Shown piece by piece: positions 19,349-27,994 of a stretch of 41,907 nucleotides of DNA (its first letter is position 1; the number at the start of each line of letters is the position of its first letter). The stretch comes from Candidatus Omnitrophica bacterium CG22_combo_CG10-13_8_21_14_all_43_16. GTDB taxonomy: Bacteria; Omnitrophota; Gorgyraeia; Gorgyraeales; Gorgyraeaceae. A program made the position numbers and the translations under genes. A model generated the notes under the pieces. That model worked only from the letters and a program-made list of their open reading frames with translations, was not told the origin of the DNA and did not search any database. Location of the stretch: positions 1 through 41,907 of the forward strand of contig PCTH01000028.1 in the NCBI GenBank assembly GCA_002771475.1. The letters run 5' to 3'.

Positions 19349-20115
19349 TTAGGTAAGTTAAAAAGCCTGATGGCGTTTTCAGCAGTCACTGCCGCCACTT
19401 CGTTAAAATCAATCCCTTTTATCTTCGCAACCTCTTCTGCGGCATATTTCACATGCATGGGTTCATTGCGAGCGCCCCTGAAATCCTGAGGAGCCAGGTA
19501 CGGAGCATCTGTCTCAAGAAGCAGCCTGTCCATTGGAACTAATTTTACAATCTCCCTCAGCTTTCCGGCGTTTTTATATGTGATATTGCAGGTGAAAGAT
19601 ATAAAAAATCCCATATCCAGGCATGTCTTTAAAAATTTTTCGTCTCCTGAAAAGCAATGCATGACCCCGCTCAAAGAATTGCCCATGATATTTTTTAAAA
19701 TATCTATCATATCCTCGTGGGAATCGCGATTGTGTATTACCAGGGGCAGCTTCGCGCCTTTTGCGATCTCGAGAAGCCTGGCAAATAATCTCTTCTGATT
19801 CTCCATGGATGAGATATTTCTGTAATAATCAAGCCCGATCTCGCCTATTGCCACAACCTTGGGCTTTTTAAGAAATCCTTCGAAAATCCTAAAATCTCCC
19901 TCGCTTACTTTATCAGCTTCATGAGGATGGATCCCGATAGAGGCGTAAATAAATGCGTTTTCCCGGGCGATCTTTACAGACCTGGCTGTCCCCTCCAGGC
20001 TGGACCCGACATTTATAATAAACTTTACGCCGCTCGCAACGGAACGCTTTAAAACAGCTCCAAGGTCATCATTAAAATCCTTAAAATCCAGATGGCAATG
20101 AGTATCTATCAACAT
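19342..20115 (-). CDS. tatD: TatD-family metal-dependent hydrolase
   Basis: MLIDTHCHLDFKDFNDDL, SIGIHPHEAD, AIGEIGLDYYR, VIHNRDSHEDM, LETDAPYLAP. Confidence 0.96.
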   Translation of the reverse strand: MLIDTHCHLDFKDFNDDLGAVLKRSVASGVKFIINVGSSLEGTARSVKIARENAFIYASIGIHPHEADKVSEGDFRIFEGFLKKPKVVAIGEIGLDYYRNISSMENQKRLFARLLEIAKGAKLPLVIHNRDSHEDMIDILKNIMGNSLSGVMHCFSGDEKFLKTCLDMGFFISFTCNITYKNAGKLREIVKLVPMDRLLLETDAPYLAPQDFRGARNEPMHVKYAAEEVAKIKGIDFNEVAAVTAENAIRLFNLPKC

Positions 20116-21266
20116 AGAGGGGACATCTTCCTGAGTCTTTCTACTATAGGAGGGATTTCAACAAGGCAATAATCTACATCTGCTTCCGTGTTCTCATATC
20201 CGAAAGAGAATCTCACGGATCCCTGAGCCATTTCAGGAGGAACAGCCATGGCTGTCAATACATGCGACGGCTCTAAAGACCCGGAAGTGCAGGCAGAACC
20301 TGTTGAAGCAGATATGCCTTTCATGTCAAAGTTCAATACCATTGATTCGCCTTCTATATACCTGAAACTTATATTGAGAGTGCTTGGGAGCCTCTTTTCC
20401 GGATGTCCGTTAAGAGATATTTCTTTAAGCGCTTTATTCAGACCATCCCACATCTTTTTTGTAAGTCTCTTTAAATGGGCGTCGTTCTTTTTCATATCCC
20501 TATGAGCTATTTCAACGGCTTTTGCAAAACCCACAATGCCCGGCACGTTCTCAGTGCCTGCTCTTTTACTTCTTTCGTGATGCCCGCCGTGCTGAAAAGG
20601 CGTTATTTTAACGCCTTTCCTGAGATACATCGCACCTATGCCTTTCGGGCCGTAAACCTTGTGGCCTGAAAAAGAACAGATATCAATCCCGAGGTCTTCC
20701 ACATCAATAGAGAGCTTACCCAGGGCCTGCACGGCATCTGTATGAAAATATATTTTATTCTCGCGGGCTATTTTAGCGATCTCTTTTACAGGCTGTATCG
20801 TACCTGTTTCATTATTGGCTAACATTATAGATATAAGGATCGTATCTTTTCTCACGGCTTCTTTTAATTTATTGATGTCTATTAAACCGTACTTATCCAC
20901 AGGAAGATATGTAACGTCGAAACCCAGCTCTTTTTCTATAAATCTGCACGGTTCCAAAACAGCCAGATGCTCTGTCATGGATGTTATTACGTGCCTTCCT
21001 CTGTTTAGATTAGCCATTGCAACGCCTTTTATGGCGAAATTATCAGACTCTGTCCCTCCTGAAGTAAATATGATATCAGTGGCTTCCGTGCCCAGCGCAT
21101 TTCCGATCACCTCTCTTGCCCCGTCCACTGCCTGCCTTGCCTTCTGGCCCATGGAATATACGCTCGAGGCATTTCCGTAATCCTCGGAAAAATAAGGCAT
21201 CATCGCTTCCAAAACCTCCTTGCGCACCGGAGTTGTAGCATTGTGATCAAGATATATCTGTTTCAT
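20109..21266 (-). CDS. nifS: Cysteine desulfurase (NifS/IscS family)
   Basis: YLDHNATTPVRKEVLEAMMPY, FTSGGTESDNFAIKG, SFSGHKVYGPKGIGAMY (PLP Lys), SASTGSACTSGSLEPSHVL. Confidence 0.95.
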   Translation of the reverse strand: MKQIYLDHNATTPVRKEVLEAMMPYFSEDYGNASSVYSMGQKARQAVDGAREVIGNALGTEATDIIFTSGGTESDNFAIKGVAMANLNRGRHVITSMTEHLAVLEPCRFIEKELGFDVTYLPVDKYGLIDINKLKEAVRKDTILISIMLANNETGTIQPVKEIAKIARENKIYFHTDAVQALGKLSIDVEDLGIDICSFSGHKVYGPKGIGAMYLRKGVKITPFQHGGHHERSKRAGTENVPGIVGFAKAVEIAHRDMKKNDAHLKRLTKKMWDGLNKALKEISLNGHPEKRLPSTLNISFRYIEGESMVLNFDMKGISASTGSACTSGSLEPSHVLTAMAVPPEMAQGSVRFSFGYENTEADVDYCLVEIPPIVERLRKMSPLC

Positions 21267-21280
21267 TTTTTCAGCTCCTT

Positions 21281-22813
21281 CTATTCGATCCTGGGGAAGA
21301 GAGGCGCGGCCTTGCTGATCTTTGTGCCCGACTTAAGCAATCCCCATTTCAAATCATTGAAACTTCTTTTTTCTATTGCCTCAAGGCCGAGCTGCTGGGC
21401 TATCTTAACCGATGTAGCCGGCATGAACGGCATCAATGCCAGAGACACCATCCTCAACGCCTCGCAGAGATCATACATCATATCTTTCAGCTCATCCTGT
21501 TTGTTTTCTTTCGATAATTTCCACGGCGCCTTCTGTTCTATGAATTTATTCGCAATACTTATCAGGCCCCATATGCCATTAAGAGAATAACTAAAATCTA
21601 TATTATCCATGCCTTTTTTTATTTCAGAATCCAGAAGCCCGGCTTTATCGATAAGCGCCTTCGTGATTTCATCCGAATATTTCAAATCCCTTCTTTCAGG
21701 CACAATCCCGGAAAAATATTTCTCAACCATTGACAATGTCCTGTGTAAAAGATTTCCAAGGTCATTCGCCAAGTCGCTATTAATCCTGGAGCGAAGCGCC
21801 TCTTCTGAAAATGACCCGTCTGCCCCGAACTGCACCTCCTTCAGAAGAAAAAATCTATAAGCGTCCACTCCGTATTTATCTGCCATCTCAATGGGATTTA
21901 TGACATTACCTTTCGACTTTGACATCTTGTCCCCGCCTATCTTCCACCAGCCATGCGCGAAAATTGTCTTCGGCAGCTCCAGCCCTGCGGCGTAGAGCAT
22001 TATAGGCCAGTTTACCGCATGCATCCTCAGTATATCCTTGCCTATCATATGCACATCGGCAGGCCAGAACTTATTGAACTTTTCCTCGTCGCTTCCGTAT
22101 CCGCACACGCTTATATAATTTATCAGGGCGTCAAACCAAACGTAAGTAACATGGCCTTTGCTGAAAGGTATCTCTATGCCCCACGATAGCCTTGATTTCG
22201 GCCGGGATACGCATAAATCATTCAAAGGATTTTTTAAAAAACCGAGCACTTCGTTGCGACGCATAGCAGGCAATATAAAATCATCGTGCGATTTTATATA
22301 ATCTATAAGCCAATCCTGATATTTCGAAAGTTTAAAGAAAAAATTCTTTTCTTTTATATGCTCAACTTTTCTCTGGCAATCCGGGCAGTTCCCGTCAACA
22401 AGCTGCGTCTCTATCCAGAAACTCTCGCACGGGGTGCAATACCACCCGCTGTATTCGCCTTCATACAGATCCCCGTTTTTATGGAACATCTCCAATATAT
22501 CTTTTACCACCTTTTCATGCCTGGGGTCTGTTGTGCGTATAAAATCAGTATAATCTATCTCCAGCTTTTTCCACAATCCCAGAAAAACAGGCACTATCGC
22601 GTCAACAAACTCCTTGGGCTCCACGCCTTTTGCCTCGGCCGCGTCTTTTATTTTCTGGCCGTGCTCATCAGTGCCGGTGGCGAATAAAACCTCACAGCCC
22701 ATAAACCTTTTGAATCTGGCAAGCGTATCGCAGGCGATATTCGTATAAGAATGCCCTATATGAGGCGAGCTGTTTACGTAATATATTGGGGTGGTAATGT
22801 AAAATTTTTTCAT
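21281..22813 (-). CDS. metG: Methionyl-tRNA synthetase
   Basis: TTPIYYVNSSPHIGHSYT, FATGTDEHGQKI, CTPCESFW...CPDCQRKVE zinc site, KMSKSKGN. Confidence 0.97.
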   Translation of the reverse strand: MKKFYITTPIYYVNSSPHIGHSYTNIACDTLARFKRFMGCEVLFATGTDEHGQKIKDAAEAKGVEPKEFVDAIVPVFLGLWKKLEIDYTDFIRTTDPRHEKVVKDILEMFHKNGDLYEGEYSGWYCTPCESFWIETQLVDGNCPDCQRKVEHIKEKNFFFKLSKYQDWLIDYIKSHDDFILPAMRRNEVLGFLKNPLNDLCVSRPKSRLSWGIEIPFSKGHVTYVWFDALINYISVCGYGSDEEKFNKFWPADVHMIGKDILRMHAVNWPIMLYAAGLELPKTIFAHGWWKIGGDKMSKSKGNVINPIEMADKYGVDAYRFFLLKEVQFGADGSFSEEALRSRINSDLANDLGNLLHRTLSMVEKYFSGIVPERRDLKYSDEITKALIDKAGLLDSEIKKGMDNIDFSYSLNGIWGLISIANKFIEQKAPWKLSKENKQDELKDMMYDLCEALRMVSLALMPFMPATSVKIAQQLGLEAIEKRSFNDLKWGLLKSGTKISKAAPLFPRIE

Positions 22814-23604
22814 TTGTTGGTGTAATCTAATTCTATCTGTGTGCCTTCTTCTAATCGAACGAGCACTTTTCGCTTTAACGCATTCACGCTGATAACCTTG
22901 CCTTTGCCTTCCGGCACAGTTATTTTTTCCCCTTCTTTCGGAAGCCCTTTCAGGTATTTTTTATAATTTTCATACTCGTAAGAAAGGCAGCACATAAGCC
23001 TTCCGCACACGCCTGAAATCTTGGTCGGGTTAAGGGACAGATTCTGCTCTTTGGCCATCCTTATGGTAACAGCATCAAAGCCTTTTAAAAAACTGGCGCA
23101 GCATAGAGGCCGGCCGCAATGCCCAAACCCGCCCAGCATCCTTGCCTCATCCCTGACGCCTATCTGCTTTAATTCTATCCTGACCTTAAAGATATGCGCC
23201 AGGTCCTTTACAAGCTCCCTGAAATCCACCCTGTCTTCGGAAGTAAAATAAAAAATGAGCTTTGTGCCGTCAAATGAATACTCGGCATCAATGAGTTTCA
23301 TTTCCAGCTTGCGCTCCTGTATCTTTTTTGCGCATATCTGAAACGCATCTTTAATGCGCTTCTTGTTTTCATTTATCTGGTTCACATCCTCCCTGGTAGC
23401 GACCCGTATTATCTTTTTCAAAGGCTTCTTAAGCTCTTCTTTCGGAATCTTTTCCAGGATGCCTATAACCTGGGCGTAATCCTGGCCTCTTTCAGCGTCT
23501 ATTATCACATAATCGCCCACCTTCGCCTGCAAGCCCTCCGTATTATAAAAAACTATATTTCCGGATTCCCTTATCCTCACCTCTATAATCCCCTGCATAA
23601 TCAC
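22810..23604 (-). CDS. ricT: PSP1 domain protein (RicT/YaaT-like)
   Basis: GFGHCGRPLCCASFLKGFDAVTIRMAKEQNLSLNPTKISGVCGRLMCCLSYEYENYKKYLKGLPKEGE; neighbourhood holB/tmk/metG as for yaaT. Confidence 0.9.
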   Translation of the reverse strand: MIMQGIIEVRIRESGNIVFYNTEGLQAKVGDYVIIDAERGQDYAQVIGILEKIPKEELKKPLKKIIRVATREDVNQINENKKRIKDAFQICAKKIQERKLEMKLIDAEYSFDGTKLIFYFTSEDRVDFRELVKDLAHIFKVRIELKQIGVRDEARMLGGFGHCGRPLCCASFLKGFDAVTIRMAKEQNLSLNPTKISGVCGRLMCCLSYEYENYKKYLKGLPKEGEKITVPEGKGKVISVNALKRKVLVRLEEGTQIELDYTNK

Positions 23605-24569
23605 TGCCTTTCTAGCTCAAGCGCCATATTGAAAAGCGCCATCTTTGGATTTATGTTTCTTCTTATGTAATTTATAGTTTTCATTACGCTGGCTATGTCC
23701 CTTTCTATTTTTTCTGCAGAAAACCTGGCAGAATAAGAAAAGATCTCCTCTATCCTGTCCAGATTCAGAAAAATATTCCTGTCCTGGGTGAATTTTGAAA
23801 CAAGTAGATCCCTGTACCAGGATAAAAGCATGCCGAGCGACGCGTCCAGGTCGTTATATTTTTTATCGTCGCATACCTCTTCCCTGAATATGGCCCTCTT
23901 CCTTAAAAAAAAGTCGTTCAGCATCCTGTCGCGCTCCCTGATATAATCGTTTTCTTTGAAGGCTATTGCCCTGCCCGGGCTGCCCATGGCCATGCGCGAA
24001 AATAAAACCGCTTCCTCTTCATTGAAACCCTGTCTGCTCGTAAGAATTTCCTGAACCTTGTCCCGGCTCAAAAGATTGAACTTCACGATCTTGCATCTGG
24101 AAAATACCGTAGCGAGTATCCCGGAAACAACCGAGGTGGTCAATATGAATATCTGGTTTTCCCTGGGCTCTTCCAGGATTTTCAAAAGCGCGTTCTGCGA
24201 TTCTTCGTTCATATCCTCTGCCTCGGCTATTATAAAAATCTTTTTCCTGGCTTCATACGGCTTCAGGCTCGCCTGATAAATAATATCCCTTATTCTGTCT
24301 ATCTTAATGAAACTGGATCCTTCTTCTTTCCGGATAATAAATAAATCCGGATGATTTAAGGAATTTATTTTCCTGCACGAAACGCATTCTTCGCACGCAT
24401 CCTCTTTTTTTTCGCAATTAATGGCCTTGGCAAATTCTATGCCGGCAGAAAACTTTCCCACGCCGCCGGGCCCGGTAAAGATATAGGCGCCGTTTATATC
24501 TTCCTTGGCAATCATACTACTAAGCGCCCTTACGGCGCTATCCTGTCCTATAATACCCTTTAGCGGCAT
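23601..24569 (-). CDS. holB: DNA polymerase III delta' subunit
   Basis: GAYIFTGPGGVGKFSAGIEFA, CEECVSCRKINSLNHPDLFII, NALLKILEEPRENQIFILTT. Confidence 0.93.
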   Translation of the reverse strand: MPLKGIIGQDSAVRALSSMIAKEDINGAYIFTGPGGVGKFSAGIEFAKAINCEKKEDACEECVSCRKINSLNHPDLFIIRKEEGSSFIKIDRIRDIIYQASLKPYEARKKIFIIAEAEDMNEESQNALLKILEEPRENQIFILTTSVVSGILATVFSRCKIVKFNLLSRDKVQEILTSRQGFNEEEAVLFSRMAMGSPGRAIAFKENDYIRERDRMLNDFFLRKRAIFREEVCDDKKYNDLDASLGMLLSWYRDLLVSKFTQDRNIFLNLDRIEEIFSYSARFSAEKIERDIASVMKTINYIRRNINPKMALFNMALELERQ

Positions 24570-25177
24570 ATTTTTAGAACTCTCTTTCTGATTTCTTCCT
24601 GGGCCAGGGTTATTTCGCCCCCGGAAGATACCACCCTGACTCTTTTAGGTTCTTTTTTTGCGATAGAAAGGTATCCGTTCCTTACCTTATTATGATAAAG
24701 AATGGATTTTCTTTCCATCCTGTCTTTGGACCTGCCTGTCCTTAAAAGCCCGGCCCTGGCGTCTATATCCAGCAAAAACGTAATATCAGGCTTCAGGCCT
24801 TTTGTAACGATGCCGGCTATATTTTCTATGACCTTCAAATCCATGCCTCCGGCATATCCCTGATAAGCAAGGGTGGCGTCGGTAAATCTGTCGCACACCA
24901 CTATCTTTCCCTGCGTAAGAGCGGGCAGGATTTTCTGCTTTACTATCTGGGCCCTGGCTGCCATGTATAAAAGCATCTCGCAAGAAACATCCATGCCTTT
25001 ATTTTTAGGATCCAGGAGGATCTTGCGTATTTTCTCGCTGATCAATGTGCCGCCTGGCTCGCGCGTATGTAAAACCTTATAGCCCTTCTTCCGCAAAAAT
25101 CCGCGCAGCAATCTGGAATGTGTGGTCTTACCGCTTCCTTCAGGGCCTTCAAATGTTATGAATATTCCATGTTTCAT
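24560..25177 (-). CDS. tmk: Thymidylate kinase
   Basis: GIFITFEGPEGSGKTTHSRLL, LHTREPGGTLISEKIR, CDRFTDATLAYQG. Confidence 0.97.
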   Translation of the reverse strand: MKHGIFITFEGPEGSGKTTHSRLLRGFLRKKGYKVLHTREPGGTLISEKIRKILLDPKNKGMDVSCEMLLYMAARAQIVKQKILPALTQGKIVVCDRFTDATLAYQGYAGGMDLKVIENIAGIVTKGLKPDITFLLDIDARAGLLRTGRSKDRMERKSILYHNKVRNGYLSIAKKEPKRVRVVSSGGEITLAQEEIRKRVLKICR

Positions 25178-25192
25178 AGTTAATTTCTGTTT

Positions 25193-25374
25193 GGCAGGCT
25201 GGGACCGTTCGGCGCAGAGAGTGTTTCGCCGCGCGCTACGGTTTACGGCTCGTTTTTTATACTGAAGGTAGTCTTGACAGTATAAAAAACTTCGCCGTAA
25301 TCCCTTGCGCGCTTATATTCTAAAAAATCTATTATGCCGAAACCTCTCAAATGCGCCTCAGGTCCCAGCCTGCC
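25193..25374. repeat. Large structured inverted-repeat element, family S, copy B
   Basis: Perfect 14-bp terminal arms ggcaggctgggacc (25193-25206)/ggtcccagcctgcc (25361-25374); shared core ACTTCGCCGTAATCCCTTGCG (25289-25309) and AATGCGCCTCA (25350-25360); perfect 13-bp internal hairpin gttttttatactg (25252-25264)/cagtataaaaaac (25278-25290). Confidence 0.93.
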
Positions 25375-25392
25375 CAACCGCTATATAACTCT

Positions 25393-26841
25393 CTATATTT
25401 TCTTTTCCCAGACTGTTGTTCCGTCTTTTTTATCTTTTGGAACTAATCCTTTTTTTTCTAGCGCTTTTCTAACCTCATCAGCTGTCTTGAAATCTTTACT
25501 TTTCCTAGCTTCCTCTCGCCTTTTAACTAGTATTTTAATACTATCTGTTAAAGTACCATTATCCGTGTCTTTTACGCCAATATTCTGAATAACATCCACA
25601 TTCAGTAAAGACCCATCTAAAAATTCTTTTGATAAGCCTAAAGTCTTCCCCAAATCAATTAAACTTTCTTTCGCATACTCTAGATTTTCTCCACTTTCTA
25701 TACTTTTATTAATAAAAGATACCATTTCAAAAATAATACCTAGCGCTTGAGCTGTATTAAAATCATCGTCCATAACTTCTTCAAATTTAGAGCGATATTC
25801 GTCGACCAATTTATTGATATTTTTATTAGGCCTAGATTTTGTTTTTATATTTTTCAACTCATTCATTGATGTGCAAATACGCTTATACGCCTCTTTTGCT
25901 CCGTCCATCCTCTCCCACGAAAAATCCACGGGATGGGAATAGTGCGTCTGCAAAAATAATATTTTCAACGCGTCCGCCGGGTATTTGGCCAATATATCCT
26001 CTATGGTGATAAAATTACCGAGGCTCTTTGCCATCTTTTCTTTATTGATGGTCAAAAGGCCGTTGTGCATCCAGCAGCGCGCGAATTTATTGCCCGCGCC
26101 TTCTGACTGCGCAATCTCGTTCTCATGATGAGGAAATATAAGATCTATGCCTCCTCCGTGTATATCAAATTCGCCTCCCAATATATCAGAGCTCATAACA
26201 GAGCATTCTATATGCCATCCTGGCCTGCCGTTTCCCCACGGGCTTTGCCATGAAGACTCGCCCTCTTTTGCGGATTTCCATAAAGCGAAATCCAGAGGGT
26301 CTTTTTTATTCTCCCCCGGGGCTATCCTGGCGCCCGATTCCAGCATCTCAAAACTCTGGTTGGATAATTTCCCGTAACCATTAGCCTTACGCACATCAAA
26401 ATACACATCACCGCCTGACGCGTAAGCCACTTTGCGCTCAATCAGTATTTTTATAAAATCTATCATCTTTCCTATGTACTCTGTTGCCTTCGGCTCTTTA
26501 TCGGGAGGCATAATCCCCAGCCTCTCCATGTATTCGTGGTAAACTTTAAGGTATTTGTCCGAAACCTTTTTCACGGCGATGGTTAAATCCTCACCCTTAA
26601 ATTCTTCTTTTGCCTTATTGATTATTTTGTCGTCTACGTCCGTAACATTTCTGGCAAATTTTACTTCATAACCTTTGTACCTAAAATAACGCCGTACTAC
26701 GTCAAACGCATAAGCGCTTCTCGCGTGCCCTATATGCGGGACATCGTAAACAGTGGGCCCGCAGACATACATGCTGATACACCCTTCCTTGATCGGCTTG
26801 AATTCTTCTTTTTTTCTTGTAAGCGTATTGTATATTTTCAT
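25393..26841 (-). CDS. cysS: Cysteinyl-tRNA synthetase
   Basis: MKIYNTLTRKKEEFKPI, YVCGPTVYDVPHIGHARSAYAFD, WHIECSVMS, KMAKSLGNF. Confidence 0.97.
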   Translation of the reverse strand: MKIYNTLTRKKEEFKPIKEGCISMYVCGPTVYDVPHIGHARSAYAFDVVRRYFRYKGYEVKFARNVTDVDDKIINKAKEEFKGEDLTIAVKKVSDKYLKVYHEYMERLGIMPPDKEPKATEYIGKMIDFIKILIERKVAYASGGDVYFDVRKANGYGKLSNQSFEMLESGARIAPGENKKDPLDFALWKSAKEGESSWQSPWGNGRPGWHIECSVMSSDILGGEFDIHGGGIDLIFPHHENEIAQSEGAGNKFARCWMHNGLLTINKEKMAKSLGNFITIEDILAKYPADALKILFLQTHYSHPVDFSWERMDGAKEAYKRICTSMNELKNIKTKSRPNKNINKLVDEYRSKFEEVMDDDFNTAQALGIIFEMVSFINKSIESGENLEYAKESLIDLGKTLGLSKEFLDGSLLNVDVIQNIGVKDTDNGTLTDSIKILVKRREEARKSKDFKTADEVRKALEKKGLVPKDKKDGTTVWEKKI

Positions 26842-26843
26842 GC

Positions 26844-27311
26844 TCATACCAGGCATACGACTGCGTACGCTGCAAGCGCCTCGCCTCTTCCTATTGCGCC
26901 GATACCTTCCTGGGTCGTGGCTTTCACGTTCACGCTATCAATGGTTATGCCCAGTGCTGCCGCTATCTCCCTTTTCATATTATCTTTAAAAGGAGCTATC
27001 TTAGGCTCTTCCAGTATAATCACTGAATCCACATATTCCACCCTGAAGCCTTTTTTCTTTATCTTCGCTGAAACCTCTTTTAAAAGTTCTGAGCTTGATA
27101 TATTCAAATACCTGTCATCATTCACTGGAAATTGATGGCCTATATCGTCCAGGCCTGCGGCTCCTAAAATAGCATCGCATATGGCGTGAAGAAGCGCGTC
27201 TCCGTCAGAATTGCCCAGCAGGCCTTTTATATACGGGATCTCAATGCCTCCCAGCATAAGCGGCCTCGCGTCCACGAACCTATGAATATCATAACCAATG
27301 CCAACTCTCAT
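26844..27311 (-). CDS. ispF: 2-C-methyl-D-erythritol 2,4-cyclodiphosphate synthase
   Basis: RVGIGYDIHRFVDARPLMLGGIEIPY, GNSDGDALLHAICDAILGAAGLDDIG, KATTQEGIGAIGRGE. Confidence 0.97.
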   Translation of the reverse strand: MRVGIGYDIHRFVDARPLMLGGIEIPYIKGLLGNSDGDALLHAICDAILGAAGLDDIGHQFPVNDDRYLNISSSELLKEVSAKIKKKGFRVEYVDSVIILEEPKIAPFKDNMKREIAAALGITIDSVNVKATTQEGIGAIGRGEALAAYAVVCLV

Positions 27312-27994
27312 AAGAACTCCTTTAATAATATTTTTGCCAATTCCAAATCCTCTTTTGTAGTGATTTTTATATTACTATACGAACCCATGACAATCTTTGT
27401 CTTCACGCCTATTTTTTCCACAAGCATGGAATCATCCGTGGCTTTAATATCTTTCTGCCCGGCAATCTTATAAGCCCTTTCTATCATAGCCCTTTTAAAA
27501 ACCTGCGGGGTCTGGGCCTCCCAGAAATATTCCCTGGAAGGGGTGTTTTTAATAAAACCGTCTTCTCCGGCAAATTTCAAAGTAGGCTTCACGGGTACAG
27601 CTGCAATTGCCGCACCGCTTTTGGACGCTTCTTTTAATAAAGCCTCTATCAGCTTATTCGTAACAAAAGGCCTTATGCCGTCGTGGATCAGGATGTAATC
27701 AATATCTTTTGAGACATATTTTAACGCATTGTAAACAGAATCGCTTCTTTCTTTCCCCCCTATTACAAGTCTTGCCTTTTTTATATTATACTTTTTTATT
27801 ATGTCTCTTCGGGCCTTATCAATTTTATCTTTTTCTACGCTGACCAATATCTCTTTTATATTTTTATTTTTGGAAAGCGCTATCAGGGTACGAGCAAGTA
27901 TAGGCTTGGCGCCAAGATTTATGTAAGGCTTTTGTATCTTTGATTTTAATCTGATGCCCGCGCCAGCTGCAGGGACAATAGCCGCTACTCTCAT
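27308..27994 (-). CDS. ispD: 2-C-methyl-D-erythritol 4-phosphate cytidylyltransferase
   Basis: AAIVPAAGAGIRLKSKIQKPYINLGAKPIL, VIGGKERSDSVYNAL, ILIHDGIRPFV. Confidence 0.96.
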   Translation of the reverse strand: MRVAAIVPAAGAGIRLKSKIQKPYINLGAKPILARTLIALSKNKNIKEILVSVEKDKIDKARRDIIKKYNIKKARLVIGGKERSDSVYNALKYVSKDIDYILIHDGIRPFVTNKLIEALLKEASKSGAAIAAVPVKPTLKFAGEDGFIKNTPSREYFWEAQTPQVFKRAMIERAYKIAGQKDIKATDDSMLVEKIGVKTKIVMGSYSNIKITTKEDLELAKILLKEFL

